The translations under genes were made by a program, and so were the position numbers. Shown piece by piece: positions 1 to 8,475 of a stretch of 64,000 nt of DNA. The DNA lies in contig CAITEP010000011.1 in the NCBI GenBank assembly GCA_903891475.1, positions 53,378-117,377 on the forward strand, written 5' to 3'. Position 1 is the stretch's first letter. Every line of letters starts with the position of its first letter. Under the pieces are notes generated by a model. That model was not told the DNA's origin, searched no databases, and worked only from the letters and a program-made list of their open reading frames with translations. This DNA is from an uncultured Mucilaginibacter sp. GTDB taxonomy: Bacteria > Bacteroidota > Bacteroidia > Sphingobacteriales > Sphingobacteriaceae.

Positions 1-545
1 AAGATTTTGCAAGTTTGGCAGGGCGAAGTAAGGAAAATGCCGGTACCAATTTTAAATATGAAGGCAGCTATGAGGAAATCGCGGCTCTGATCCGCAAATA
101 CGTATCAGCTTGGCGGATAGAAATTGAGAAATTCTTTGCAATTGTGGTCTTCAATTTTATGTTTTCAAATGGTGATGCGCATCTTAAAAACTTTGGTTTA
201 CTTGAAACCGAACAAGGCGACTTTATACTTAGTCCAGCTTATGATTTGATGAATACAAGAATGCATGTAAATGATACTGATTTCGCCTTAAGGAATGGAT
301 TATTTGCAGATGGTTCAAAATCAATATTATGGCAACGAACAGGCATGCCAGTTAAGGCCGATTTTATTAAATTCGGATTGTCTATCGGCATCCAACCAAA
401 ACGAATAGAAAAAATGCTCAATTTATTTATTTTTAGACAGGAACAAGTTGTAACACTTATTCAGAATTCATATTTAAGTAAACAGATGAAGCAGTCTTAC
501 TTAAATTACTATTTTAAAAAAAACAATCATTTAAAGCGTTATTAA
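1..545 (+). CDS. HipA-family serine/threonine kinase, C-terminal part (cut by window edge)
   Basis: The reading frame is open to the left edge (first full codon at 3), so this is the C-terminal part of a larger protein. It carries the HipA kinase signature: the catalytic loop NGDAHLKN, whose Asp is the catalytic base, followed by the metal-binding segment SPAYDLMNT. HipA kinases are toxins of type II toxin-antitoxin modules that phosphorylate aminoacyl-tRNA synthetases, normally with an upstream HipB HTH antitoxin. The antitoxin and N-terminal subdomain would lie outside the window. It sits at the left of the mobilizable element, so it is probably cargo. The family is clear; whether the module is active cannot be judged from this fragment. 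Confidence 0.85.
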   Translation, partial: DFASLAGRSKENAGTNFKYEGSYEEIAALIRKYVSAWRIEIEKFFAIVVFNFMFSNGDAHLKNFGLLETEQGDFILSPAYDLMNTRMHVNDTDFALRNGLFADGSKSILWQRTGMPVKADFIKFGLSIGIQPKRIEKMLNLFIFRQEQVVTLIQNSYLSKQMKQSYLNYYFKKNNHLKRY

Positions 546-994
546 AATTAAATTCTCATAAAAATCAGTAGAAACTAAGTTTATAAAGAGGAAACCTTTC
601 CATTAATCCTAATTAAATAAATAATAATATGTAAAATTTGAAATTAACTTGAAACAATCAGACTGAAGTAGAATTTAAATGATATTCGTAGTTTTAATTT
701 ATTAAAAAAATCAAGGTTAATATTTCAATAGATATTAATTACTAGATAAAATTAAGACCTGCTACAACCATACTTTAATAATACTTAGTCATGTAATAGC
801 AAAAATGATAAATCATTATTTTTTATATCTATAAAAACAACTAATGTAAAATTAAAGCTAAACAAGATCATAATCTATCTTTAATTGATATTAAATTCAT
901 GAATTAAATTTCATATCAATTTCTAAATAGATTAACAATTATCACGTTTGCTTATATAATAATTTTAAATAACTTATATTTAAAGCGTTAATTT
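546..994. other. AT-rich intergenic region, no gene seen
   Basis: About 450 bp of very AT-rich DNA between the HipA-like gene and the GIY-YIG-led operon. Both strands are full of stops and I see no RNA gene or strong terminator hairpin. It presumably holds the promoter of the operon starting at 995; a TATATTTA box near 975 is only a weak match to the Bacteroidota -7 element. Confidence 0.6.
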
Positions 995-1447
995 ATGTCT
1001 ATAATTTCAATCTATTTTGACGAACCAAGACAATTTGATCTAGGAAATATTAATGCTTTAAATGGTATTGCCGGATTATATTTTATTTTCAGTAAGTCCA
1101 TTGATATTCAATATCCGTTTGCAACTTCTAAGCTATTATATATCGGCATGAGTGAACGCAAGACTAATAGTATCGGTAGTAGGCTAATTGGACACTTTGG
1201 AGGCAAGTCGAAAAATATCGGGTTAGTTAACTATCGTAAAGTAGAGCCTTTGTATTTTACATACATAAATTTTGAAATGTTGCGAAGCAATTGGGTTTAC
1301 AGGATTGAAGACCTGGAAAGTTATTTTATATTGAATTTTGTAGAGTATTTTGGTGTTTATCCAATATGTAATAATAAAACTGGTTTTGAAATCCTGAAAA
1401 ACACTATTGATACCCATTTTAAAATTGATTGGAACTATTTTAAATAA
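995..1447 (+). CDS. GIY-YIG-like domain protein, first gene of candidate defence operon
   Basis: A 150-aa protein whose N-terminal half resembles the GIY-YIG nuclease fold: a GLYFIF strand around residues 27-33, then LLYIGMSE around 48-55, then a conserved Arg in SRLIGHFGG, a Glu in the DLESYFI helix, and a C-terminal NNKTG. These match the order GIY..YIG..R..E..N of the family. The strict G-I-Y/Y-I-G tripeptides are present as G-L-Y and Y-I-G. GIY-YIG enzymes are single-metal endonucleases; small stand-alone versions occur in restriction and defence loci. The next gene starts 5 bp downstream, so this is the head of an operon running to 6613. The fold is inferred from motif order and nuclease activity is not shown. 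Confidence 0.6.
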   Translation: MSIISIYFDEPRQFDLGNINALNGIAGLYFIFSKSIDIQYPFATSKLLYIGMSERKTNSIGSRLIGHFGGKSKNIGLVNYRKVEPLYFTYINFEMLRSNWVYRIEDLESYFILNFVEYFGVYPICNNKTGFEILKNTIDTHFKIDWNYFK

Positions 1448-1452
1448 ACCTT

Positions 1453-1641
1453 ATGACGAATTTAGTTAAGTCCGGGAAAGAAATTTTAGATGACTTTTTT
1501 GCGGAAATCTTTAATATACCTGATGTAGATCCTGCTATCGCGCAATGTTTAGCCGACTTATATAGACAAAGTAAACTCACGGATACCAATGTAAAAAATG
1601 AATTGCAGAAAATAAGAGAACAGAATGGCAACAAAAATTAA
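1453..1641 (+). CDS. Small 62-aa protein of unknown function in the ATPase operon
   Basis: A short, mixed-charge, probably helical protein with no motif I recognise. It starts 5 bp after the GIY-YIG-like gene, and its end overlaps the start of the following ATPase by 17 bp, so the three genes are probably translationally coupled. That coupling and its position argue that it is real and works with the ATPase, perhaps as an accessory subunit or an antitoxin-like regulator. That role is inference. No signal peptide or membrane segment is visible. Confidence 0.6.
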   Translation: MTNLVKSGKEILDDFFAEIFNIPDVDPAIAQCLADLYRQSKLTDTNVKNELQKIREQNGNKN

Positions 1642-4048
1642 AAGGCTTGATATTGTTGGCTTAAGGGGCATATGGGATAGATTTACATTAGACCTTGGTG
1701 AGAAATCCGTGTTACTTTACGGAGATAATGGCACCGGCAAAAGTAGTATATCTGATTCATTGGAGTGGTATTACACTGACACTGTTTCTCATTTATCCAG
1801 TAGCGAAATTGACCTTAAGGATGCTTTAAGAAACGCTTATCTTAAACAAGATATCGAGTCCTCTATCAATATCTCTTTTACAAGGACAGTATTAAATTCA
1901 GACAGGAAGCTTTATTACAAGAAAGGTAAATTAATTACTGAGTTTTCAAATGAGGCGACAGACTTTACTGATTACTTGGCTCAATCACAAAAGGAAAATT
2001 TAATTCTTCGTTATCAGTTTTTAAGGGACTTCATAGATCAGACAAAGGGGGATAAACTCAAAAATCTATCGGATATTATTGGTTTTTCTGAGGTGACAAA
2101 AACTAAAGAGGTTTTAAAGAAATCTTTTAATTCCTTAAAGTCCGAAATCAAAAATCAAAATTTTGAAACTCAAATTAATACTCAAAAGCAAACCTTAATT
2201 GAAAAAATAGGTGCGGCGGTTAGCCAGCAAGAAAACCTTTTTGAGAAAATAAACGAGATTATTCAGCCTTTAAATACGGGAATAGTTGTAGCCTCAATGG
2301 AGGATATTGACAAGGTTTTAATAAAACTTAAGACCCCGGCCAGCGCAAAGCTTGTTAATGAATTGAGATTTTTAGAAAGCTGCCATAATTCACTTGGCAA
2401 TCTTCAATCTGAAATTGATCTGATTGATGCGGAGTATGTTAAATACTTCTCTGAATTTGATAAAATAGCGAATGATGTTCAAAGTATCATGCAAACTTTT
2501 TTGGCTGAATTACTCAAAGTAGGTAGTGATGTAATAGGCAAAAAGTTTCATAAAGAAGATAGCTGTCCCTTATGTTTACAGCCTAAAAACCTTACAGATT
2601 TACAGGCAGAAATAAAGGTAAGGCTTCAGGAAATAGAGGAATCTACTAAAAAGAAAGCATCTTTTGATAATGCCAAACTAAGTATCACCGGCATTGCAGC
2701 CGAAAGACTAAAAAGGTTGGATGCTCTTACAACCGATGTATTATTAAATGACCCCTTAAATTCCTCAATTAAAGCCGCGATAAGTACGTTAAGACAAAAG
2801 ATTGAACTTTATCAAAAGGCTGCTATTGAAAAGGTAACATCCGGAAATAAACTTAGCACAGGCAGTATATTAAAACTCCAATTATCTGATTTTAATGAAC
2901 TTAATGTTATAGCTGGCAGGGTTGCCAAAATAAAAATGGCTATTGCAAGCGACAATACGACTATTCTTTATGCAAACATTTCAGCAGCGAGAGATGCATT
3001 TTTGAAAATCAAACAATTTGAAGTTGACCGGGTAAAGCTTGAACAACAAAAGAACACATTTGAGATTATTTATAACGAGTTCGTTAAAAAACAAAAGGAA
3101 GGCTTACAGAATTTCATAGATACATTTTCCGGAACGATTAACGAGTTCTACCAATATATGAACCCCGGTGAGCTTTTTGAGGAGATCAGGATAGTTACCA
3201 TTGGGGAAGAAGATGAGTTGAATGGGATCACTATCGAATACAAATATAAGGGCGAATGGGTATCTCCACCTCAAAAATATTTTAGTGAATCTCACCTGAA
3301 CTGTTTTGGTATTTCATTTTTCTTAGCATCAGTTGTTGCTTTTAATAAAGAAAACAAATTTCTGGTATTGGATGATGTCATTTCCAGTTTTGATACCAAT
3401 CATCGCAAGAAATTTGCTGATTTGTTATTCGAGAAATTTTCCGATTACCAAATTGTACTATTAACACATGAGGAACAATGGTTTCAATATGTTAGGCAGC
3501 TTGCTAAAAAGAAAGGCTGGTCAATTAATGAAATTAAATGGACGGAAGCAAAAGGAACACACCTGGACGAATTACCGAACGATCTGAAGGAATTAATAGA
3601 ATCCAGTATAGCCAGTGGGAACATAAATTTTCTTGGTAACCCCATTAGAAAATATTTGGAGCATATATTGAAAACGATTTGCCTAAATCTGGAAGTTAAA
3701 TTGAGTTTCCGCTTTAACGACATTAACGAAAAGCGTATGCCTGATGAAATGCTGAGTGAGCTAAAATCTAAGATCAATAAAAGCAGTAACGATTTGAAGG
3801 CCAAATTACCTATCATAGATCGGCTTGCGAGTTCCGCTTTGTTGGGTAATTTACTATCGCACGATAATCCTTTTAGTCCGAAGTTAGGTGATTTAAAGGC
3901 ATTCTGGATTGACATTATTGAGTTTGAGCATTTGTTTCACTGTCAGGAGGCTACTTGTAAAAAGCCGGATGTATCACTAAAAAATTATGATACCATTGCT
4001 AAAACAATAAGGTGCGGTTGTGACAAGACTAAATACGATTGGAAATAA
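1625..4048 (+). CDS. SMC/RecF-like AAA ATPase with CxxC hook and C-terminal HEPN-like/zinc-ribbon region
   Basis: An 807-aa ABC-type ATPase. The Walker A motif is GDNGTGKSS at residues 33-41, the Walker B/D-loop is VLDDVISSFD near 580-590, and the H-loop is LLTHEEQW. The two halves are separated by long coiled-coil-like segments around a zinc-hook-like CPLC (Cys314, Cys317), an organisation seen in Rad50, RloC and related AAA_13/AAA_23 proteins. Beyond the ATPase core, residues 674-750 contain RKYLE (R675, E679) and a later NLLSH (H746), reminiscent of HEPN RNases. The last 40 residues hold four cysteines (773, 778, 797, 799) that look like a zinc ribbon. It is coupled to the 62-aa gene upstream and lies 16 bp before a KTSC-like gene. 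A role as sensor/effector ATPase of a defence system is inferred. Confidence 0.8.
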   Translation: MATKIKRLDIVGLRGIWDRFTLDLGEKSVLLYGDNGTGKSSISDSLEWYYTDTVSHLSSSEIDLKDALRNAYLKQDIESSINISFTRTVLNSDRKLYYKKGKLITEFSNEATDFTDYLAQSQKENLILRYQFLRDFIDQTKGDKLKNLSDIIGFSEVTKTKEVLKKSFNSLKSEIKNQNFETQINTQKQTLIEKIGAAVSQQENLFEKINEIIQPLNTGIVVASMEDIDKVLIKLKTPASAKLVNELRFLESCHNSLGNLQSEIDLIDAEYVKYFSEFDKIANDVQSIMQTFLAELLKVGSDVIGKKFHKEDSCPLCLQPKNLTDLQAEIKVRLQEIEESTKKKASFDNAKLSITGIAAERLKRLDALTTDVLLNDPLNSSIKAAISTLRQKIELYQKAAIEKVTSGNKLSTGSILKLQLSDFNELNVIAGRVAKIKMAIASDNTTILYANISAARDAFLKIKQFEVDRVKLEQQKNTFEIIYNEFVKKQKEGLQNFIDTFSGTINEFYQYMNPGELFEEIRIVTIGEEDELNGITIEYKYKGEWVSPPQKYFSESHLNCFGISFFLASVVAFNKENKFLVLDDVISSFDTNHRKKFADLLFEKFSDYQIVLLTHEEQWFQYVRQLAKKKGWSINEIKWTEAKGTHLDELPNDLKELIESSIASGNINFLGNPIRKYLEHILKTICLNLEVKLSFRFNDINEKRMPDEMLSELKSKINKSSNDLKAKLPIIDRLASSALLGNLLSHDNPFSPKLGDLKAFWIDIIEFEHLFHCQEATCKKPDVSLKNYDTIAKTIRCGCDKTKYDWK

Positions 4049-4064
4049 TTAAATAAAGTAAAAC

Positions 4065-4283
4065 ATGGAAACATATAGCGATTCAGGGGGTAATTCAGGT
4101 ATTTCAGCTTATGAAATAGGTGCTGATTATATTAGTGTTCAATTCAGCAACACAGGGAAAGTATATACCTATAGTTATGGCAGAGCCGGTAAAGGCCATG
4201 TTGACCAAATGAAATTTCTTGCCCGAAGTGGATCAGGATTGAATAGCTACATCATGAAAAATGTAAAGAGTTTATATGACTAA
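4065..4283 (+). CDS. KTSC-like small protein
   Basis: A 72-aa protein with the pattern of the KTSC domain: an I/Y-D-x-x-x-L/V-x-V-x-F strand (residues 21-29), an aromatic strand VYTYSYG, then a helix and a final SGSGLNSYIMKNVKSLY. KTSC domains are small folds found beside or fused to lysyl-tRNA synthetases and in phage or defence contexts, where they are thought to bind nucleic acid. The gene sits 16 bp after the first ATPase and 32 bp before the second, in the same orientation. The family assignment is by eye and moderate; it could be an unrelated small beta protein. Confidence 0.5.
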   Translation: METYSDSGGNSGISAYEIGADYISVQFSNTGKVYTYSYGRAGKGHVDQMKFLARSGSGLNSYIMKNVKSLYD

Positions 4284-4315
4284 TTTCATGCTGCAATAAT
4301 CAATGTGAGTACGGT

Positions 4316-6613
4316 ATGATACAACGAATTGATACGATAAAGGACTTTGGTATTTTCAATAACTATAGTTGGGCCAGTAGTGCAGGTATAGAGGATTTTA
4401 AAGAGAAAAATATTCTTTACGGATGGAATTATTCCGGGAAGACTACTTTATCCCGAATTTTCAGTGCGTTAAGAGATCAATCACTTCATCATGATTTCCC
4501 GAATGCCCTTTTTAAATTGACCCATGATAAAGGCTATCTTGACCAATCTAATCTTTCTTCATTTCCATACAAGGTTGCTGTATATAACGCCGAATATGCA
4601 AAGGACAATCTTCGCTGGGAATATGATGAAAATATTAATGCGATATTTTTTGAAGTTGGCGACAATGCCAAAATAGCTACAGAGGTCGAACAAATTGCTG
4701 CGCTCATTGAGGGAATTAATGGGAGCCTGACAGTAAAAGGGAAGAAAGAGAAATATCGACTTGCAATAGATGAATATAATAACTTTGAAAATTTATACAC
4801 ACAGGAAGCCAGCAGGATTAAGAATGATGCCTTCATAAGTCTGATTGATTTTAACAAAGGCCATTTAAGAAAAATTAAAGATAAAATCCTACCGGATTTA
4901 GACAACTATATCATTAATTCAAAAGATGAATTGTCCATTTTAAGCAGAACAATAAAAGTTGAGGAACCTAAACCCAAAATGGATATTGTTAATTTTGAAA
5001 GTTCATTTTCTAAAATTGTGATGTCTGCTAACGAAGCATTGAGCAAAGTTCCCTCCAAAACATCGGTAATTGCTATTCTTGACAAAAAAACCGATGCATA
5101 TGAATGGGCAAAATCTGGTCTTGATCTACATAATAAAAGTGATGATTGTCTTTTTTGCGGAAACAGTATGACAGATGATCGTTTTGATATACTAACAAGA
5201 TACTTTGAAAATGAATCATCACAACTTAAAACTCAGATAAATGAGATATTAAGTCAAATATCTCTGGAAGAAATCAAAGTTGATTCTTTAAATATGCCAT
5301 CGAGTATTAACGACTTCAATGATGGTTTTCATAATGAATATCAAAAGCGCGAGGCAAAAATCACTAAGGAAGTAAAAAAATACAAAATATTATTAGGCAA
5401 AATTTCCAATTCTTTAAAAAAGAAAAGTACAGAAAAGATATACAGCAAATTGGATGGTAATTACAAAGAGGATGCTATTAATTCATTGGAATTAGGCATA
5501 AGTCTTCTAAATGAACTAATTATCAAGAACAATACATTTGTTGATAATTTTGAAGAAACTATAAAAACAGAAAGAGAAAGATATAAAAACCATTTAGTAG
5601 CCGTATTCTTAAAACAATCCAATTATATAGTCAAAAAAACTAAATACGATAAAGCAGAGCAACAAATAGGTAAATTAAATGATCAGGTTAAAAAGTACGA
5701 GGCTGATATTTTTAGATTAAATGCGCTAAAAGAAAGCGATGCCGAGGGGTGTGTACAATTTAATTCTTTTGTGCAAAGCTTTTTGAGCAGGGATGATATT
5801 AAAATTGAACTTAATAATGCTACAAAGAAGTTCAATTTAATGCGGGGTACTGTATTTGCTCAAAATTTAAGTGAAGGGGAAAAAATGGCCATATCTTTTT
5901 CACATTTTTTGGTCAATCTAAAAAGCATTGAACAGAAGGGCAAATTGGTTGATTATATTATTTATATTGATGACCCTATCTCAAGCTTAGACAGTAATCA
6001 TATCTTCCAGATAAATTCTTTGCTGAAAGAAACGTTCTTCCATTTGGTCGCCGATCCCCAAAACCCTAAAAATTCTTCAAGCTGGCAAATTAAATGTAGG
6101 CAGCTATTTATATCAACGCATAATTTTGAATTTTTTACGCTATTAAAAGAATTACCTACCAAAACCTATAGGAAAGATTCGAGATATTTTATAACCCGTA
6201 AACTAACAGAATCATCGATCGAAGCTCTGCCAAAAGTATACAATGATTTTTCATCAGAATACCATTATTTATTTGGTGAAATACTCAATTTCACAAAAGA
6301 GCAAAACAAAAGCGCATCAAATAAGCTTTTAACTATACCCAATATTTTACGAAGATTTCTTGAGATGTACACGTTAACCAAGTATCCGGTCAAGGAAGAA
6401 GTGGATACGCGAGCCGAGATTGTATTTGGTAAGCGCGAGTCAAAACGAATTTTAAAGCTTCTTCATCATTTTAGCCATTTCAATAGCATTGATAGAATAA
6501 ATAAGCATAGTGAATTTGTTGCTGACATTGAATATGCTTGTGAAGATGTAATTAATCTAATTAGATCAAAGGATAAATTGCATTATGATGCACTCGAAGC
6601 ATCTCTTGGATAG
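4316..6613 (+). CDS. RloC/PrrC-like ATPase with putative anticodon-nuclease-like C terminus
   Basis: A 765-aa AAA_13-type ATPase. The Walker A motif is GWNYSGKTT at residues 36-44, a zinc-hook-like CLFC lies at Cys278/Cys281 between coiled-coil segments, and the ABC signature is LSEGEKMAISF near 518. The Walker B is YIDDPISSLDSNH near 550-562 and the H-loop is FISTHNFEFF near 600. This is the layout of RloC, a phage-induced anticodon nuclease. After the core, an RxxxE motif (R679, E683) is followed by histidines at 717, 718 and 721, close to the R..E..H triad spacing described for the PrrC/RloC nuclease. It is the last gene of the operon. The ATPase call is firm; tRNA cleavage is inference from the motif and family. 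Confidence 0.75.
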   Translation: MIQRIDTIKDFGIFNNYSWASSAGIEDFKEKNILYGWNYSGKTTLSRIFSALRDQSLHHDFPNALFKLTHDKGYLDQSNLSSFPYKVAVYNAEYAKDNLRWEYDENINAIFFEVGDNAKIATEVEQIAALIEGINGSLTVKGKKEKYRLAIDEYNNFENLYTQEASRIKNDAFISLIDFNKGHLRKIKDKILPDLDNYIINSKDELSILSRTIKVEEPKPKMDIVNFESSFSKIVMSANEALSKVPSKTSVIAILDKKTDAYEWAKSGLDLHNKSDDCLFCGNSMTDDRFDILTRYFENESSQLKTQINEILSQISLEEIKVDSLNMPSSINDFNDGFHNEYQKREAKITKEVKKYKILLGKISNSLKKKSTEKIYSKLDGNYKEDAINSLELGISLLNELIIKNNTFVDNFEETIKTERERYKNHLVAVFLKQSNYIVKKTKYDKAEQQIGKLNDQVKKYEADIFRLNALKESDAEGCVQFNSFVQSFLSRDDIKIELNNATKKFNLMRGTVFAQNLSEGEKMAISFSHFLVNLKSIEQKGKLVDYIIYIDDPISSLDSNHIFQINSLLKETFFHLVADPQNPKNSSSWQIKCRQLFISTHNFEFFTLLKELPTKTYRKDSRYFITRKLTESSIEALPKVYNDFSSEYHYLFGEILNFTKEQNKSASNKLLTIPNILRRFLEMYTLTKYPVKEEVDTRAEIVFGKRESKRILKLLHHFSHFNSIDRINKHSEFVADIEYACEDVINLIRSKDKLHYDALEASLG

Positions 6614-7104
6614 TAATATTCTATTATAAACTACCTACAAATAAAATTATTACAAATTTTATTCTTTTATAAAAAAATTATAAAACAACGCTTTTAAATT
6701 GCTACCTCCCATATACGTTAAATTAACAGTTTGAATATTGATTCAAAAGCTAAAAACAATTTTTACCAGTATGGTTAAGAATTCATTTATGATTATTGTA
6801 AAAGACTCAGGCACTACTACATTTAAAAATTCAGTTTTAACTCTGTAGCATTTTGGGCATTTGCCAAACTTAACCTTTCATGATTCTAAATCAAACACTC
6901 GAATCGTTAGATTTTACAACAACTAATAACTTCAAAATTTACACTATTGCTCATTTTACGAGCGTAGGCACCTAAAGGCACGGGGGCGTAAAACTCAAGG
7001 CCGAAGCGCTAAAAAATAAACAAACAGCTTCGCTCTGTATAGCCTTGAATTTTTAAGCTCCGCTGGCTACCTTAGCCGATAGCGGTAAAATGAAATTCAT
7101 TTTA
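6614..7104. other. Convergent intergenic region with strong hairpins
   Basis: About 490 bp between the convergent RloC-like gene and the mobilization operon. The first 300 bp are AT-rich with no gene seen. From about 6960 the base composition rises and two nested hairpins appear (6995-7048 and 7060-7085), described separately in the findings. Confidence 0.6.
6995..7085. repeat. Two nested inverted repeats downstream of the mob genes
   Basis: TCAAGGC-CGAAGC at 6995-7007 pairs with GCTTCG (7027-7032) and GCCTTGA (7042-7048). Directly after it, CCGCTGGCTA (7060-7069) pairs with TAGCC (7073-7077) and AGCGG (7081-7085). The hairpins lack a clean T-run on either side. They may be a bidirectional terminator, a structured RNA, or part of the transfer origin. 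The local composition is GC-richer than its surroundings. Confidence 0.5.
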
Positions 7105-7539
7105 TTATTTAAGTAAAGGGTGGTCTTTCATGTAAGCCTCTGTGTCCTTAGGGTGTTTAGTCCTCATGTACTCCAAAAAAGAGAGTTGCCAATCGGAAGT
7201 TTTATTATAATAATCAAAATTATCTACAAAACCTTTTACCTCGGTATACCTGCTATAAAAGTAGACCGATACGCAAGTTGAAATTAAAATAACTGATAGT
7301 AAAGTAACCAACATGAAACGAACCCCGGCATTCAGGTGCTTATGCTCATAGGTATACTGGTTCTTTAAAATGATTTCTTTTGGAATCTCAATACTCTTTA
7401 AGGAATCATGTAAGCCTTTGATTTGTTTGATGTTTTCAACTATCAATTTCGTATTCAAATCTATTTTTTCAGCATTAAAACCATTAAAAGTTTCAATACA
7501 TTGCTCCAGTTTGGCGGTTAGTATTTCGTTATAATCCAT
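7105..7539 (-). CDS. Single-pass membrane protein in mobilization operon
   Basis: A 144-aa protein with a charged N-terminal half, one clear transmembrane helix (about residues 74-93, rich in L, V, I and S), and a hydrophilic tail containing WQLSFLEYMRTKHPKDTEAYMK. No known domain is recognised. It follows the MobC-like gene with a 1-bp gap, so it belongs to the mobilization operon. Similar small membrane proteins often end mob operons of Bacteroidota elements. A role in relaxosome docking or conjugative coupling is only inference from context. Confidence 0.65.
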   Translation of the reverse strand: MDYNEILTAKLEQCIETFNGFNAEKIDLNTKLIVENIKQIKGLHDSLKSIEIPKEIILKNQYTYEHKHLNAGVRFMLVTLLSVILISTCVSVYFYSRYTEVKGFVDNFDYYNKTSDWQLSFLEYMRTKHPKDTEAYMKDHPLLK

Positions 7540-7540
7540 A

Positions 7541-7912
7541 TTAGTAAATAATGGTTTGTAGTTTGTTTATCAATTCTGTTATCTCTTTGGCATTTTTTAC
7601 AAATCCTTCCTGATGCATTTTTTTAACCACTTGGTTTAAGTTGTTTCCTATTCCTGAAATCATCCTGTTTTGTTCCTGTAGTTTTTTTAATTCAGCGATA
7701 GGGATACTTTCTTGTAGCTTTTTGTTTAACCCGCATTCACGCAAATACACCGCTATTTGCAATCTTGATTTAAAGGCCTTTTGGCAAATAATTTCATATT
7801 CCTCGTTTGATAACCTGATTTCAATCCGTTTTTGCCTTTTACTATCGCCCGTAACCAAAACCTGATCGGTCGGGTTCGTCCCTTTCCATTTTTCTTTTAT
7901 CCTCGTTTCCAT
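7541..7912 (-). CDS. mobC: MobC-like relaxosome protein (ribbon-helix-helix)
   Basis: A 123-aa protein with an N-terminal RHH-type DNA-binding segment (KRIEIRLSNEEYEII) and the MobC signature GIGNNLNQVVKKMHQEG near residues 88-104. MobC-type accessory proteins bind oriT and help the relaxase open the DNA strands. The gene overlaps the relaxase 3' end by about 71 bp in another frame. This reverses the more usual mobC-then-relaxase order of Bacteroidota mobilizable elements. Confidence 0.8.
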   Translation of the reverse strand: METRIKEKWKGTNPTDQVLVTGDSKRQKRIEIRLSNEEYEIICQKAFKSRLQIAVYLRECGLNKKLQESIPIAELKKLQEQNRMISGIGNNLNQVVKKMHQEGFVKNAKEITELINKLQTIIY

Positions 7913-8432
7913 ATTGGTTGATTTCTTTGTTTATATCCTGAAACTGTTCTCGTTCTTGTCCTTTTTTGATTGCAGGGGTAAGGTTGTATTCTTTTGTTAC
8001 CTCCTTGCTGATAATCTTTGCCTTGATACCTATATTACCATCTGCAAAACGTTTACCTTCATTGGTTACGTAGTTGGCTAATAAATGATAATGGATATGT
8101 TCTCTGTCATTGTGCCTGTAAATAATATATTGAGTTTGTTCAAAATCAATTCCCTTAGTTTTGAGTTTTGCCAAATAGGTATTTAATATGTCTGCCTCCC
8201 TTTTTATTATTTTGGTACTGTCTTCAGGATGGTGGCTTAATACCATGTGAAAGGCATTCTTTTTTATGTTTTTATTTAATGCTGCTTGCCTATAAAAATC
8301 TTTAATGGTAGTATTGATATCGTAATCACAAACACCTTTGCTAAGCAGAACTTGATGGTTTTTACTGGCTTGTGTGGCGTATAAAATAATGCTGGTAAAT
8401 CCAGCTCTAGACTTTAATATTTTGGAGACCAT
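7842..8432 (-). CDS. Relaxase/mobilization nuclease (MobA/VirD2-type), short
   Basis: A 196-aa protein with the HUH-type histidine cluster HIHYHLLANYV near residues 112-122 and an N-terminal tyrosine (ILYATQ) in the position expected for the nicking residue. The segment RHNDREHIHYH is typical of relaxase family PF03432. Relaxases nick oriT and pilot the DNA strand during mobilization. It is short for the family and ends in a polar tail overlapping mobC by 71 bp, so a C-terminal truncation is possible. The catalytic domain itself seems complete. A strongly palindromic region lies just upstream of its start, a natural place for oriT. Confidence 0.85.
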   Translation of the reverse strand: MVSKILKSRAGFTSIILYATQASKNHQVLLSKGVCDYDINTTIKDFYRQAALNKNIKKNAFHMVLSHHPEDSTKIIKREADILNTYLAKLKTKGIDFEQTQYIIYRHNDREHIHYHLLANYVTNEGKRFADGNIGIKAKIISKEVTKEYNLTPAIKKGQEREQFQDINKEINQYGNEDKRKMERDEPDRSGFGYGR

Positions 8433-8475
8433 GATAATTTAAAATTGGTTTTTAATGCCTGTTCTTAGGGGTTGA

